Shown here: positions 16,691-25,060 of the stretch, piece by piece
How the letters are laid out: each line of letters starts with the position of its first letter
Position numbering within the stretch: position 1 is the stretch's first letter
Notes under the pieces: model-generated
What the model was told of the DNA's origin: nothing
The model's database searches: none
The model's input: only the letters and a program-made list of their open reading frames with translations
Position numbers and translations under genes: made by a program
Assembly: GCF_009674565.1 (NCBI RefSeq)
Contig: NZ_WKJL01000009.1
Location: forward strand, 140,325 to 204,324
Origin: Duganella aquatilis
GTDB taxonomy: Bacteria > Pseudomonadota > Gammaproteobacteria > Burkholderiales > Burkholderiaceae_D
DNA length: 64,000 bases
Reading direction: 5' to 3'

Positions 16691-18931
16691 GTGCCAATCA
16701 AGAAACCTGAATCCAAAGCGGCTGTAAAGCCGACTAAAGTGAGCGCAAAATCCGCGAAAACGGCGGACAAGCCGGAGACGCGCGTTGCCAGCAATCCGCC
16801 GGTGGTCAGCCAGACCACGGACGCGGCCACGCTGGCGGCGATCGATACTTCGGGCTACGTGCTGCCTTCGGTCAAAGTGCCGGGCCGGCGCGGGCGCAAA
16901 CCGAAAGAATTCCAGCCTGAGAACGACGAAGTCGCCGCGCTCAACGCGGTCGAACGCGCCGAGCTGAAGGCGGTCGACAAGGCCAAGGCCAAGGACCGCA
17001 AGGCCAAGGAAAAAGCGCTACTGAAGGACGCCTTCTCGTCGGACACCGAAGCGACCGAGGAAGAGCTCGAACGCCGCCGCCAGAAACTCAAGACCCTGAT
17101 CAAGTTCGGCAAGGAACGTGGTTTCCTCACGTACGCCGAGATCAACGACCATTTGCCCGACAATATCGTCGATCCGGAAGCGATCGAAGGCATTATCGGC
17201 ACCTTCAACGACATGGGCATCGCCGTCTACGAGCACGCGCCCGATGCCGAGACGCTGCTGCTGTCCGACAATGTCGCCACCGTCACCTCCGACGACGAAG
17301 CCGAGGCGGCCGCCGAGGCGGCGCTGTCCACCGTCGATTCCGATTTCGGCCGCACCACCGACCCGGTCCGCATGTACATGCGCGAGATGGGTTCGGTCGA
17401 GCTGCTGACCCGCGAAGGCGAGATCGAAATCGCCAAGCGCATCGAGGACGGTCTGAAAGACATGATCCAGGCGATCTCCGCCTGCCCGGTGACGATCGCC
17501 GAGATCATCGCCGCGTCCGACCGTATCCGCGCCGATGAAATCAAGATCGACGAAATTGTCGACGGCCTGGTAGACGAAAGCGAAGACGCACCACCGGCCC
17601 CGGCCGCCGCCAGCGACGAGGACGAAGAGGACGACGAAGAGCAGGAAGAGGAAGAAGAGGAAGAGGAAGAAGCCAGCCCGTCAGGCGCTGCCGCCGGCTA
17701 CTCGGCCGAACAGCTGGAGGCGCTGAAAAACGCTTCGCTGGAAAAATTCGACACCATTTCCCTGCAATTCGACAAGATGCGCCGCGCCTTCGAGAAGGAA
17801 GGCTACAACTCCAAGGCCTACGTCAAGGCGCAGGAAGCGATCTCGGCCGAGCTGCTGGGCATCCGCTTCACCGCCAAGGTGGTCGAGAAGCTGTGCGACA
17901 CGCTGCGCGGCCAGGTGGACGAAGTGCGCCACATCGAGAAGCAGATTCTGGACGTGGCGGTGAACAAGTGCGGCATGCCGCGCGCCCACTTCATCAAAGT
18001 CTTCCCTGGCAATGAAACCAACCTGGAATGGGTCGATGGCGAAGTGGCCGCCGGCCACGCCTACAGCGCCATTCTGGGCCGCAACATCCCGACCATCAAG
18101 GAACTGCAGCAGCGCCTGATCGACCTGCAGGCCCGCGTGGTGCTGCCGCTGCCGGACCTGCGCAACATCAACCGCCAGATGGCGGCCGGTGAAATGAAGG
18201 CGCGCAAGGCCAAGCGCGAAATGACCGAGGCCAACTTGCGCCTGGTAATTTCGATCGCCAAGAAATACACCAACCGCGGCCTGCAATTCCTCGACCTGAT
18301 CCAGGAAGGCAACATCGGCCTGATGAAGGCGGTGGACAAGTTCGAATACCGCCGCGGCTACAAGTTCTCGACCTATGCGACGTGGTGGATCCGTCAGGCC
18401 ATCACCCGCTCGATCGCCGACCAGGCGCGCACCATCCGGATTCCGGTGCACATGATCGAGACCATCAACAAGATGAACCGCATCTCGCGCCAGATCCTGC
18501 AAGAGACGGGCGCGGAGCCGGACCCGGCAACCCTGGCCATCAAGATGGAAATGCCAGAGGACAAGATCCGCAAGATCATGAAGATCGCCAAGGAACCGAT
18601 TTCGATGGAGACGCCGATCGGCGACGACGACGATTCGCACCTGGGCGACTTTATCGAGGACAACAACACGCTGGCGCCGTCTGACGCCGCGCTGCACGCC
18701 TCGATGCGCGGCGTGGTCAAGGACGTGCTCGATTCGCTGACGCCACGCGAAGCCAAGGTGCTGCGCATGCGTTTCGGTATCGAAATGTCGACCGACCACA
18801 CGCTGGAAGAAGTGGGCAAGCAGTTTGACGTGACGCGCGAGCGGATTCGTCAGATCGAAGCCAAGGCCTTGCGCAAGCTGCGTCACCCAAGCCGTTCGGA
18901 CAAGCTGAAAAGCTTCTTGGAAGGCAACTAA
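16691..18931 (+). CDS. rpoD: RNA polymerase primary sigma factor (sigma-70, RpoD)
   Basis: A 746-residue housekeeping sigma factor with a GTG start ([14 protein letters not shown]). A lysine/alanine-rich N-terminal tail precedes region 1.1 ([21 protein letters not shown]). The non-conserved region contains a run of Asp/Glu around residues 300-325. Regions 2.1-2.4 ([37 protein letters not shown]), region 3, and region 4.2 HTH ([19 protein letters not shown]) are complete. It ends the rpsU block; the tRNA gene and prophage follow 102 bp later. Confidence 0.97.
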   Translation: MPIKKPESKAAVKPTKVSAKSAKTADKPETRVASNPPVVSQTTDAATLAAIDTSGYVLPSVKVPGRRGRKPKEFQPENDEVAALNAVERAELKAVDKAKAKDRKAKEKALLKDAFSSDTEATEEELERRRQKLKTLIKFGKERGFLTYAEINDHLPDNIVDPEAIEGIIGTFNDMGIAVYEHAPDAETLLLSDNVATVTSDDEAEAAAEAALSTVDSDFGRTTDPVRMYMREMGSVELLTREGEIEIAKRIEDGLKDMIQAISACPVTIAEIIAASDRIRADEIKIDEIVDGLVDESEDAPPAPAAASDEDEEDDEEQEEEEEEEEEASPSGAAAGYSAEQLEALKNASLEKFDTISLQFDKMRRAFEKEGYNSKAYVKAQEAISAELLGIRFTAKVVEKLCDTLRGQVDEVRHIEKQILDVAVNKCGMPRAHFIKVFPGNETNLEWVDGEVAAGHAYSAILGRNIPTIKELQQRLIDLQARVVLPLPDLRNINRQMAAGEMKARKAKREMTEANLRLVISIAKKYTNRGLQFLDLIQEGNIGLMKAVDKFEYRRGYKFSTYATWWIRQAITRSIADQARTIRIPVHMIETINKMNRISRQILQETGAEPDPATLAIKMEMPEDKIRKIMKIAKEPISMETPIGDDDDSHLGDFIEDNNTLAPSDAALHASMRGVVKDVLDSLTPREAKVLRMRFGIEMSTDHTLEEVGKQFDVTRERIRQIEAKALRKLRHPSRSDKLKSFLEGN

Positions 18932-19033
18932 GACTTGACTGGGGCTTGTGCTAGCCCTTATGCTCGCGTGCTCGGCGCAAGCCGGGTGCGCGTCAGCGAG
19001 GCTAAGCAGGCTCCAGCGCAGCAACATCCCTTA

Positions 19034-19327
<294 letters not shown>

Positions 19328-19347
19328 AGTAATTTCCAATTAGCAAT

Positions 19348-19423
19348 GCATCCAAATGGATGTATTATCAGTGCATCCGTTTGGATGCATCTGTTTGGAG
19401 CTGTTTTGGCTCCGTCTGGATGT
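19348..19423. promoter_or_regulatory. Operator-like inverted-repeat array in the prophage control region
   Basis: Two dyads, CATCCAAATGGATG (19349-19362) and the perfect TGCATCC-GTTT-GGATGCA (19372-19389), are followed by half-sites GTTTGGAG (19393-19400) and GTCTGGATG (19414-19422). They share the core TTTGGATG. They lie just upstream of the repressor start, between it and the DUF2726 gene, so they are the probable binding sites of the HTH protein. A TATTAT/GATAAT -10-like hexamer lies between the two dyads. Confidence 0.7.
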
Positions 19424-19474
19424 AAACGATAGCACATTGCGGCACAGGTTTAGCAGATTCCGTGACTTGTAACG

Positions 19475-19963
19475 CTAATTCGATTGCGCGGTAAGTCCGG
19501 ACACTTTCTTGAATGCGGTTTCGATGTCTTGGCGTAGCTGAATAGGGGTGGGGTAGTCGCGGTAGCGGATCGTTTGGTAACCGGCATTTCTGAGCATTGC
19601 GTCTCTGTCGGCATCTTGCGCAGCCTTGTTGTTATGTGATGGGTCGTCTAGTTCTATCACTGCTATGGGCGTCAGCGTTTTAGTGCAGACCAGGAAATCT
19701 GCGATTTTCCGGTCGAAGCGATTCCGGTCCTGTCGGTCGGAAGTTGTCAGGAGTGCCGCTAGCGGCATTTGGGGGAATACGGCGCAGTCGGTAAGCGTTT
19801 CGGTGAGTCTGAAGTACATCTGCTGTTCTCTGGCTGTAAGCGGTCGGCGGGGTTGCAGTTTCAGATGGCTCAGCGGTTTTAGTTTGCTTGATTTTTTCGG
19901 GCTTGAAAAAACCGCAATGAAAATTCCGGCTAACACGATCGCGAGGATGACGAAATTGTTCAT
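19475..19963 (-). CDS. Membrane-anchored DUF2726 protein (possible nuclease)
   Basis: A 162-residue protein read from the ATG at 19963 (a TTG ten codons upstream is possible). Residues ~4-20 (FVILAIVLAGIFIAVF) form an N-terminal membrane anchor; a basic linker follows; residues ~50-155 match DUF2726, with AREQQMYFRLTETL, DFLVCTKTLTPIAVIELDD, SHNNKAAQDADRDAMLRNAG and QTIRYRDY. The IELDD...H...R pattern resembles restriction-endonuclease-like folds, which makes nuclease activity a reasonable but untested guess. It is cotranscribed in direction with the repressor and opposite to virion genes, a position typical of lysogenic conversion or exclusion genes. Confidence 0.72.
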   Translation of the reverse strand: MNNFVILAIVLAGIFIAVFSSPKKSSKLKPLSHLKLQPRRPLTAREQQMYFRLTETLTDCAVFPQMPLAALLTTSDRQDRNRFDRKIADFLVCTKTLTPIAVIELDDPSHNNKAAQDADRDAMLRNAGYQTIRYRDYPTPIQLRQDIETAFKKVSGLTAQSN

Positions 19964-20059
19964 GATGAATTGGAAATAGTTGAGTTGCGGCAATTTTATC
20001 GCTTTTGGTAGCGCTGAATTCTCGTGATTTGTAACGCTAAATTTTTGAAGGAAAACGAA

Positions 20060-20260
20060 ATGTCCACCACCGTCCGCAACGCTACCTCTCCTAAACGGGT
20101 GCGCTTCCAGATTCAGGCCCGTCGCGCTGAACGTGCTGACGAGTCGGCGTGGTTCGATATGGAATTGATTCGCCCGATGTCGCGTGAGGCGTCGGCGCGT
20201 GCTGTTGTGGTTTTGAACAAAAGTGTTCCTGAATTCGTCTACCGCGCGGTGGCTGTATGA
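20060..20260 (+). CDS. Small basic prophage protein, unknown
   Basis: A 66-residue protein beginning MSTTVRNATSPKRVRF with AAGGAAAA upstream of the ATG. It is rich in Arg and Ala (QARRAERADESAW, MSREASARAVVVLNK) and has no signal peptide or membrane helix. No family recognised. It is the first gene of the rightward phage transcript, and its stop overlaps the next start as ATGA, so the pair is translationally coupled. A role in replication or its control is only guessed from position. Confidence 0.7.
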   Translation: MSTTVRNATSPKRVRFQIQARRAERADESAWFDMELIRPMSREASARAVVVLNKSVPEFVYRAVAV

Positions 20261-20469
20261 GTGCTGCTGCTGAGTGGACGTTGCCGTTGGCGCTTAACGC
20301 TTCGGAGGTCCGCGTCGTCAAGGCCGCGTTACTGGTCGAGATTGCGACTCTGGAATTCAAAGCGCGTGAAGACCATCAGCCTGAGTTGTGGTTGCCTGCA
20401 TTGGGCGCTGCGCGCCGTGTTTTCTCGGCTCTGTGTGACAGGGCAAACAAGGATTTACTGGATTTATAA
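20257..20469 (+). CDS. Small prophage protein, unknown
   Basis: A 70-residue protein starting within the stop of the preceding gene (ATGA). The sequence is predicted largely helical (LNASEVRVVKAALLVEIATL, LPALGAARRVFSALCDRANK) and soluble. No family was recognised. Coupling to the upstream gene and position before the ssDNA-binding protein suggest an early or replication-associated function. Confidence 0.68.
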   Translation: MSAAAEWTLPLALNASEVRVVKAALLVEIATLEFKAREDHQPELWLPALGAARRVFSALCDRANKDLLDL

Positions 20470-20525
20470 CTGCGCCGGTTGGCGTCATCGCGTCCTAGAG
20501 GGCGAATTTTGAAAAGGGTATGACC

Positions 20526-21179
20526 ATGAAATCGAAAATCGAAATTATCCACGTGGTGCAAGTAGCTGGTACGTCGCGGAAGACTGGCAATGATTACGAC
20601 ATCCGCAACGCGCAGTGCGTTGTACGCGACGCTGACAAGGCGACCGGCGAAGTGAAGCCGAAAATCGGTGTGCTGTCGCTGCCAGCGCGTTACAAGGATT
20701 TGCCGAAGGGGGTTTATATGGTCGAGTTTGAGGCCGCTATCGGCCAGAACAGCCGCGTTGTGTCGGAAGTCGCGGATGTCAAACAATGGGATGGCTCCGC
20801 GCCGGCTGGCCCTGATCGTAACGTGCTGGTTGAGGTGTTGAGCGTGACGCCTCGGGCTGGCTTCTCCAAGAAATCGCTCAAAGATTACGACATGCTGTTC
20901 GCTGACTGCATCGTGCACAAAGTGGACCGTGAAACCGGCGAGGTGTCCTTGCTGGTGGGCGAACTGCTGGTGCCGGATCGCTTCAAAGACATCAAGCCAG
21001 GAATGTACGAGGTGGCGTTTGAAATCTCCATCGGTCAAGACAAGCGCATTGGTGGCCGCGTGTCGGAAATGACGCCTCACAAGGCTGCTCCTGCGGCTCC
21101 TGCGGGTAAGCCTGCTGCGCCAGCGCCTGCTGCCGCGCCGGTCGCTTCTGCGGCTCCTGCTGCGCCTGCTAAGGCCTGA
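20526..21179 (+). CDS. Inovirus ssDNA-binding protein with tandem-duplicated domain
   Basis: A 217-residue protein. The ATG at 20526 has AGGG seven bases upstream; an ATG at 20520 is too close to it. Two homologous units are visible, ~4-89 and ~99-186, sharing YD...A.C.V...D..TGEV....G.L..P.R.KD...G.Y.V.FE..IGQ..R. A Pro/Ala-rich tail (~187-217) follows. In filamentous phages this position and size class belongs to the gpV-like protein that coats ssDNA as a dimer; here one chain seems to carry both halves. Function is inferred from position and architecture rather than a confident family match. Confidence 0.72.
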   Translation: MKSKIEIIHVVQVAGTSRKTGNDYDIRNAQCVVRDADKATGEVKPKIGVLSLPARYKDLPKGVYMVEFEAAIGQNSRVVSEVADVKQWDGSAPAGPDRNVLVEVLSVTPRAGFSKKSLKDYDMLFADCIVHKVDRETGEVSLLVGELLVPDRFKDIKPGMYEVAFEISIGQDKRIGGRVSEMTPHKAAPAAPAGKPAAPAPAAAPVASAAPAAPAKA

Positions 21180-21181
21180 GT

Positions 21182-21526
21182 ATGCCTACGTGTTTGCGTT
21201 CGATGAATCTCGGCGGTCAAGGCACGGGCGACGTTAGCTATGTTTGGGCCTTGAATGGCCTAGTGTTAGCTCCCCGTGTACGCGCTGTGGTTCTCGTTCC
21301 TGACACTGATACGGCTGATCTCGCGAGTTGTGCCGCCGTGTCTATATCCGGCGCTGAGTATTTGGCCCTGCAGTCGGGGGCCAATGGGGCTGATCCTTCG
21401 GTCAGTCCATTTGCGATGTCTGCGGAGGATGGTGCACTTGTCTCCGCTTCCATTATTGGATGCTGGGTCGCTGCCTACCTGATCCGCAGCGTTATTAACG
21501 TTGTTCAACAGGGAAGTGAATCATGA
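21182..21526 (+). CDS. Small phage membrane protein, unknown
   Basis: A 114-residue protein starting two bases after the ssDNA-binding protein stop. It has a hydrophilic N-terminal part and one C-terminal hydrophobic helix at ~85-105 (ALVSASIIGCWVAAYLIRSV). Its stop overlaps the coat-protein start (ATGA), so it is translationally coupled to it. Small single-pass proteins directly before the coat gene are usual in inoviruses (minor coat or assembly roles), but no specific homologue was recognised. Confidence 0.65.
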   Translation: MPTCLRSMNLGGQGTGDVSYVWALNGLVLAPRVRAVVLVPDTDTADLASCAAVSISGAEYLALQSGANGADPSVSPFAMSAEDGALVSASIIGCWVAAYLIRSVINVVQQGSES

Positions 21527-21717
21527 AAAACAAACTGAAATATCTGGCCGCTCTGGCCCTGTCCGCTGGTTTCGGCGTCGCTCAAGCTGCTGGTGGTATC
21601 GACATCTCGGCCGATACCGCGCAAGCGAAAACCGACATCGCCACCGCTGGTGGCCTGATCGTCGGCGTCGTGGTGGCCGTTGCCGCCATTTCGTGGATCC
21701 GTCGCGTGATCCGCTAA
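21523..21717 (+). CDS. Major coat protein (pVIII-like)
   Basis: A 64-residue precursor. Residues 1-22 form a signal peptide (KNKLKYLAALALSAGFGVAQA) cleaved after AQA, leaving a ~42-residue mature protein with an amphipathic acidic N-terminus (DISADTAQAKTDIATAGG), a membrane helix (LIVGVVVAVAAISWI) and a basic C-terminus (RRVIR) that would contact the ssDNA. This is the standard inovirus capsid layout. A strong terminator follows 22 bp later, as in Ff phages, giving abundant coat mRNA. Confidence 0.92.
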   Translation: MKNKLKYLAALALSAGFGVAQAAGGIDISADTAQAKTDIATAGGLIVGVVVAVAAISWIRRVIR

Positions 21718-21739
21718 CACGGGCCTGCTCCGTGTTTGT

Positions 21740-21762
21740 GAGGGGCTTCGCGCCCCTCTTTT
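21740..21762 (+). terminator. Rho-independent terminator after the coat gene
   Basis: GAGGGGC-TTCGC-GCCCCTC, a perfect 7-bp GC-rich stem with 5-nt loop, followed by TTTTCATTTTT. Its position immediately after the coat gene matches the central terminator of Ff-type phages, separating abundant coat mRNA from downstream minor-protein expression. Confidence 0.9.
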
Positions 21763-21785
21763 CATTTTTGTCGTTGGAGGTTGCT

Positions 21786-21854
21786 ATGGCCGGTTACTTC
21801 GTCATTCTTGCGACGTGTGGTGCGTTCTGGATTTTGTTGAATCACCGCGGTTGA
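21786..21854 (+). CDS. 22-residue hydrophobic phage peptide (pVII/pIX-like candidate)
   Basis: A very short ORF beginning MAGYFVILATCGAFW with a strong GGAGG five bases before the ATG and a TGA at the end. It is almost wholly one membrane helix. It lies between the coat terminator and the adhesin gene, where inoviruses often encode tiny minor coat proteins. The strong ribosome-binding site and position support translation; function is inferred only. Confidence 0.6.
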   Translation: MAGYFVILATCGAFWILLNHRG

Positions 21855-21862
21855 GGTGGGTA

Positions 21863-23308
21863 ATGTATAAACGATTTATACTGTTATTGGCGTTATTGTC
21901 CGCTTGCTTGGTTGCGGTGGCCGCTACGTCGTATACGCCGACTCGATTACAGTTTAGGTTTGGCAGCGATCCTTGGATGGACGATGCCAGCAGTGCGTGT
22001 TCGACGCATGCCGCGAATAACACTGCGAGCCAGACCGCCTTGAATTGGGCTATGACTTCTGCACCCGTCGCACCGGCTTATAACTGCGGCCTGACGTCGT
22101 ATTATCGTTCTAATGGCACTGTAGCCTCGGGGCCTAATTATTATGCTCTCGAAAAAAGACTGGTATGTAATAACGGCAGTTTGCCGGTCAATAGTCTGTG
22201 TACCGACGAGGTTCCTAAGAAATGCACTACGGCTGCTGGCAAGTCTGTGACGTGGCGGCAGTTCGATGGTCATTCGACGAATCCGAAGGCGAAAGTCCCG
22301 GATGCCGATTTGCCTTATCCGACTACATCGGCGTCGTGCGTGATTAGCAGTGTGCCTGATGTGGTGAGCTGTTACACCGTTCCTGCGTCGGATGGCGGCA
22401 TTGATTTTTACTGTAATTATTCTGCGATTTCTACGGGCGCGGATTCGCCGCCAGATGCTCCGGGTGAGGCTGGCGTTATCAATACACCGGAGAACGCCAC
22501 GCCAGGAACAACAACTGTTCCTGCTTCGCAGACTGGCGGCAAGTGTCCAGGCGGCACGGTACAGGCTGGTGCGGATTCAAGCGGCATTCCGATTTGCATT
22601 GGCTCTGGTACGAACCCAATTAATTCCACATCCACCGGCACGGTCAAAACGCCTGATACCACTACTACGGCAGCGGATGGAACGACTACCACCACCAGCA
22701 CCACCACCGTAACGAACAGCGACCACTCGGTCACCACCACTACTACAACGACCGTCACGTCGCCTGACGGCACGGTCAAAACGAGTCAGACCAGCACTAC
22801 CAGCAATACGCCAACGGGCACGCCGGGGAAGGGTGACGATACCAAGGATTTTTGTAGCGCACATCCTGAACTGACGATTTGTCAGAACTCTTCTGTCGCT
22901 GGCGCGTGCGGTCAAATTTCTTGCCAAGGTGATGCGATTCAGTGCGCTACGTTGAGGGCGGCCGCTGCCATGCAATGTGCGCAGCAACAGGACATCGATG
23001 CGTTGAAGGCTATGCCGCAGAAAGCGTTGGGCGATCAGATTATGGCCGGTGCTGATCCTATGGCCGGTCAGATTGCCGATACGTTGAAGGGTACTGATGT
23101 CGATATGAGTCGGGTGTCTTTTGACCAAAGCGGTTTTCTCGGCGGCGGCACGTGCTTGGCGAATCGTTCTTTCACTGTGATGGGCCACGTGGTGCCGGTT
23201 GATTTCACTTCGGTGTGCAACAACATCCTGCCGTTACGTGGCGTGATGATGGCGGTTGCACTAATCCTCGCTTACTTGATCGTCGGTCGGTCCGTTGTCG
23301 GATCGTAG
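21863..23308 (+). CDS. pIII/TspB-like attachment protein
   Basis: A 481-residue virion-tip candidate. Residues 1-20 are a signal peptide (MYKRFILLLALLSACLVAVA). Residues ~20-250 are a Cys-rich exported domain; ~252-325 is a Thr/Ser-rich linker; ~330-450 contains paired cysteines (CGQISCQGD, CLANRSF, VCNNIL); ~458-478 is a C-terminal membrane helix (GVMMAVALILAYLIVG). The C-terminal layout resembles TspB-type inovirus proteins of Neisseria and the adsorption protein pIII. The ATG at 21863 follows GAGGTGGG. The receptor is unknown. Confidence 0.8.
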   Translation: MYKRFILLLALLSACLVAVAATSYTPTRLQFRFGSDPWMDDASSACSTHAANNTASQTALNWAMTSAPVAPAYNCGLTSYYRSNGTVASGPNYYALEKRLVCNNGSLPVNSLCTDEVPKKCTTAAGKSVTWRQFDGHSTNPKAKVPDADLPYPTTSASCVISSVPDVVSCYTVPASDGGIDFYCNYSAISTGADSPPDAPGEAGVINTPENATPGTTTVPASQTGGKCPGGTVQAGADSSGIPICIGSGTNPINSTSTGTVKTPDTTTTAADGTTTTTSTTTVTNSDHSVTTTTTTTVTSPDGTVKTSQTSTTSNTPTGTPGKGDDTKDFCSAHPELTICQNSSVAGACGQISCQGDAIQCATLRAAAAMQCAQQQDIDALKAMPQKALGDQIMAGADPMAGQIADTLKGTDVDMSRVSFDQSGFLGGGTCLANRSFTVMGHVVPVDFTSVCNNILPLRGVMMAVALILAYLIVGRSVVGS

Positions 23309-23316
23309 GAGGCTAT

Positions 23317-23616
23317 ATGTTTGCTGCATTTCTTCCAGCTTTGATTGGTGCGCTTGCGGGTGCTATGGGTACGCTGGCCGGTCGCGTTCTGATCGCGCTG
23401 GGCCTTGGGTTTGTGACGTACAAGGGTATTGATATCGGCGTGGCCGCGCTCAAGCAGTCGGTGATTTCGGGCGTACAGAGTCAGTCGGCCGATATCGTTG
23501 GGTTGCTGGGCTTCTTGTGGGTGGACAAGGCGCTGACGGTGGTGTTCTCGGCCTTCACGGTGGCGCTGTCGATGAAGGCCATCGGCGGCTCGGTGAAAAA
23601 GATGGTGGCTAAATGA
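23317..23616 (+). CDS. DUF2523-type minor coat/assembly protein (pVI-like)
   Basis: A 99-residue hydrophobic protein with AGGAGG before the ATG. It has two or three membrane segments (FLPALIGALAGAMGTLAGRV, LIALGLGFVTYKGIDIGV, ALTVVFSAFTVALSM) and the FVTYKGIDI and GFLWVDKALTVVFSA motifs seen in DUF2523 proteins next to zot in many inoviruses. It lies between the adhesin and Zot genes, the position of pVI in Ff. Its stop overlaps the zot start (ATGA). Confidence 0.83.
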   Translation: MFAAFLPALIGALAGAMGTLAGRVLIALGLGFVTYKGIDIGVAALKQSVISGVQSQSADIVGLLGFLWVDKALTVVFSAFTVALSMKAIGGSVKKMVAK

Positions 23617-24761
23617 TCTCGCTGATTACTGGTTTGCCGGGTAATGGCAAGACGCTGTTTGCACTGTGGTCGATCAAGCAGAAGGCGGAGAAGGAACAGC
23701 GTGAGGTCTACTATCACAACATCAAAGACTTGACGCTGCCTTGGCATGCGTTTGAGGCCGAGAAGTGGATGGACCTGCCGAATGGCTCCATCATCGTGAT
23801 GGACGAGTGCCAGTTTGTATTTCCGAAAAAGCCGAACGGCTCGAAACTGCCAGAATTTTATGAACAGCTTGCGACGCATCGTCACAAGGGTTTCGACATC
23901 TATTTGATAACGCAACATCCGACGTTGATTGACAACTTTGTGCGCCAGTTGGTGGGCGAACATTATCACGCTGTGCGCAAGTTCGGCTTGGCGCGTTCAA
24001 CGATTTATAAATGGTCGGCAGCTAATCCAGCGCCTCAAAATCAGTCCTCGCAAAAGTCGTCTATATCGTTGAAGTGGGCCTTTCCGAAAGAGGTGTACGG
24101 CTACTACAAAAGCGCAGAAGTGCATACGGTCAAGCGCGCCATACCTATGAAGATCTTCTTGGCGCTTGGCTTCGTTGTAGCGTTGCTGGCGTTTGGCTAT
24201 TGGGCGCTGAATCGGTATCAGCATCGTTATGACAAAAAAACTGAGGATGCTGCGCAGGCGTCTGCTGCTCGTGCTGCTGGTAGTAGCGTGGCTGTTCCTG
24301 CTGCCGGTCCGGCATCGTCGCAAGCTCCTTTTGATCCTGTGGCTGACGCCAAGCATTTCGTTCAAATGGAAACGCCCCGCGTCGACGGACTGGCGTACAC
24401 GGCGCCGAAGTATGACCGTATCACCGAGCCTGTCCGGGCGCCAGTGCCTGCGGCGTGTATTCAGGTCGGCACGCCGCAAAGTCAGAAGGGCGTTACGTGC
24501 AAGTGCTATTCGCAACAGGGTACGCCGTTGGATGTGGGCTTCAACATGTGCATGGGCTTTGCGCGCAATGGCTGGTTTCAGGATTTCGATGCGGATCGTG
24601 ATCGCCAGGACACTGATAGGGCGCAACGCTCGGTCAAGGTGATGGAAGGGCATGACACCGTGGATTCAGTGCATGCTAGTTCGCGTGTTCTGGTGATGGA
24701 AGTGCCGAAGCCTGATCCGCCGTACAGGCCCATTGGTGGCGGTCCTGCCGCTACGTATTAG
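23613..24761 (+). CDS. zot: Zot family phage assembly ATPase (pI-like)
   Basis: A 382-residue inner-membrane morphogenesis protein. The N-terminal domain has Walker A GLPGNGKT at residues 7-14 and Walker B SIIVMDECQ at ~59-67, followed by the LATHRHKGFDIYLITQHP block of Zot/pI proteins. A single membrane helix lies at ~180-200 (KIFLALGFVVALLAFGYWAL), then a periplasmic C-terminal domain with a CxC pair (VTCKCYSQQGTP). It drives extrusion of the phage through the envelope. Toxin activity of the Vibrio Zot tail is not implied here. Confidence 0.93.
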   Translation: MISLITGLPGNGKTLFALWSIKQKAEKEQREVYYHNIKDLTLPWHAFEAEKWMDLPNGSIIVMDECQFVFPKKPNGSKLPEFYEQLATHRHKGFDIYLITQHPTLIDNFVRQLVGEHYHAVRKFGLARSTIYKWSAANPAPQNQSSQKSSISLKWAFPKEVYGYYKSAEVHTVKRAIPMKIFLALGFVVALLAFGYWALNRYQHRYDKKTEDAAQASAARAAGSSVAVPAAGPASSQAPFDPVADAKHFVQMETPRVDGLAYTAPKYDRITEPVRAPVPAACIQVGTPQSQKGVTCKCYSQQGTPLDVGFNMCMGFARNGWFQDFDADRDRQDTDRAQRSVKVMEGHDTVDSVHASSRVLVMEVPKPDPPYRPIGGGPAATY

Positions 24762-24790
24762 TGTTACTTGTCACGGAAATAGGAGGGTGT

Positions 24791-25060
24791 ATGAAGTACG
24801 GGAACGATCATCGCCAGCTTGATCTGGTGTCGAGTGCAAACCGCCAGCCCGGTCGACCGCCCACAGGTGTCGCCAAAACGGCCGCAGAACGGCAGGCGGC
24901 ACGGCGAGAACGGTTGGCGAAAAAAGGCAAGGGCGTCTTGACGGTGGACGTGTCGCAGGAAGTGATTGAAGCGCTCGATAAGTATGTCCAGTTTAAAGAT
25001 GTGACGAAGGGTGATGTTGTGGACCGGCTGCTGCGCGGTGCGTTGCTCCGGAAGCGATGA
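24791..25060 (+). CDS. Ribbon-helix-helix-like DNA-binding protein
   Basis: An 89-residue basic protein with AGGAGG upstream of the ATG. The N-terminus contains GRPPTGVAKTAAERQAARRE, a DNA-contacting basic stretch; residues ~55-88 (LTVDVSQEVIEALDKYVQFK, DVVDRLLRGALL) fit a strand-helix-helix RHH fold. It lies between zot and the noncoding region before rep, so it may control rep transcription or copy number. Confidence 0.65.
   Translation: MKYGNDHRQLDLVSSANRQPGRPPTGVAKTAAERQAARRERLAKKGKGVLTVDVSQEVIEALDKYVQFKDVTKGDVVDRLLRGALLRKR

Noticed and set aside
17590..17690. Acidic run in RpoD as an assembly or sequencing artefact
   Set aside because: The frame is continuous and acidic insertions in the non-conserved region are normal for proteobacterial RpoD.
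22620..22830. Phase-variable repeat tract in the adhesin gene
   Set aside because: The Thr-rich linker uses mixed ACC/ACT/ACG codons; no perfect short tandem repeat long enough for slippage is seen.
23613..24761. Zot as a toxin
   Set aside because: The toxin activity is tied to the Vibrio C-terminal segment; here only the phage assembly function is supported.
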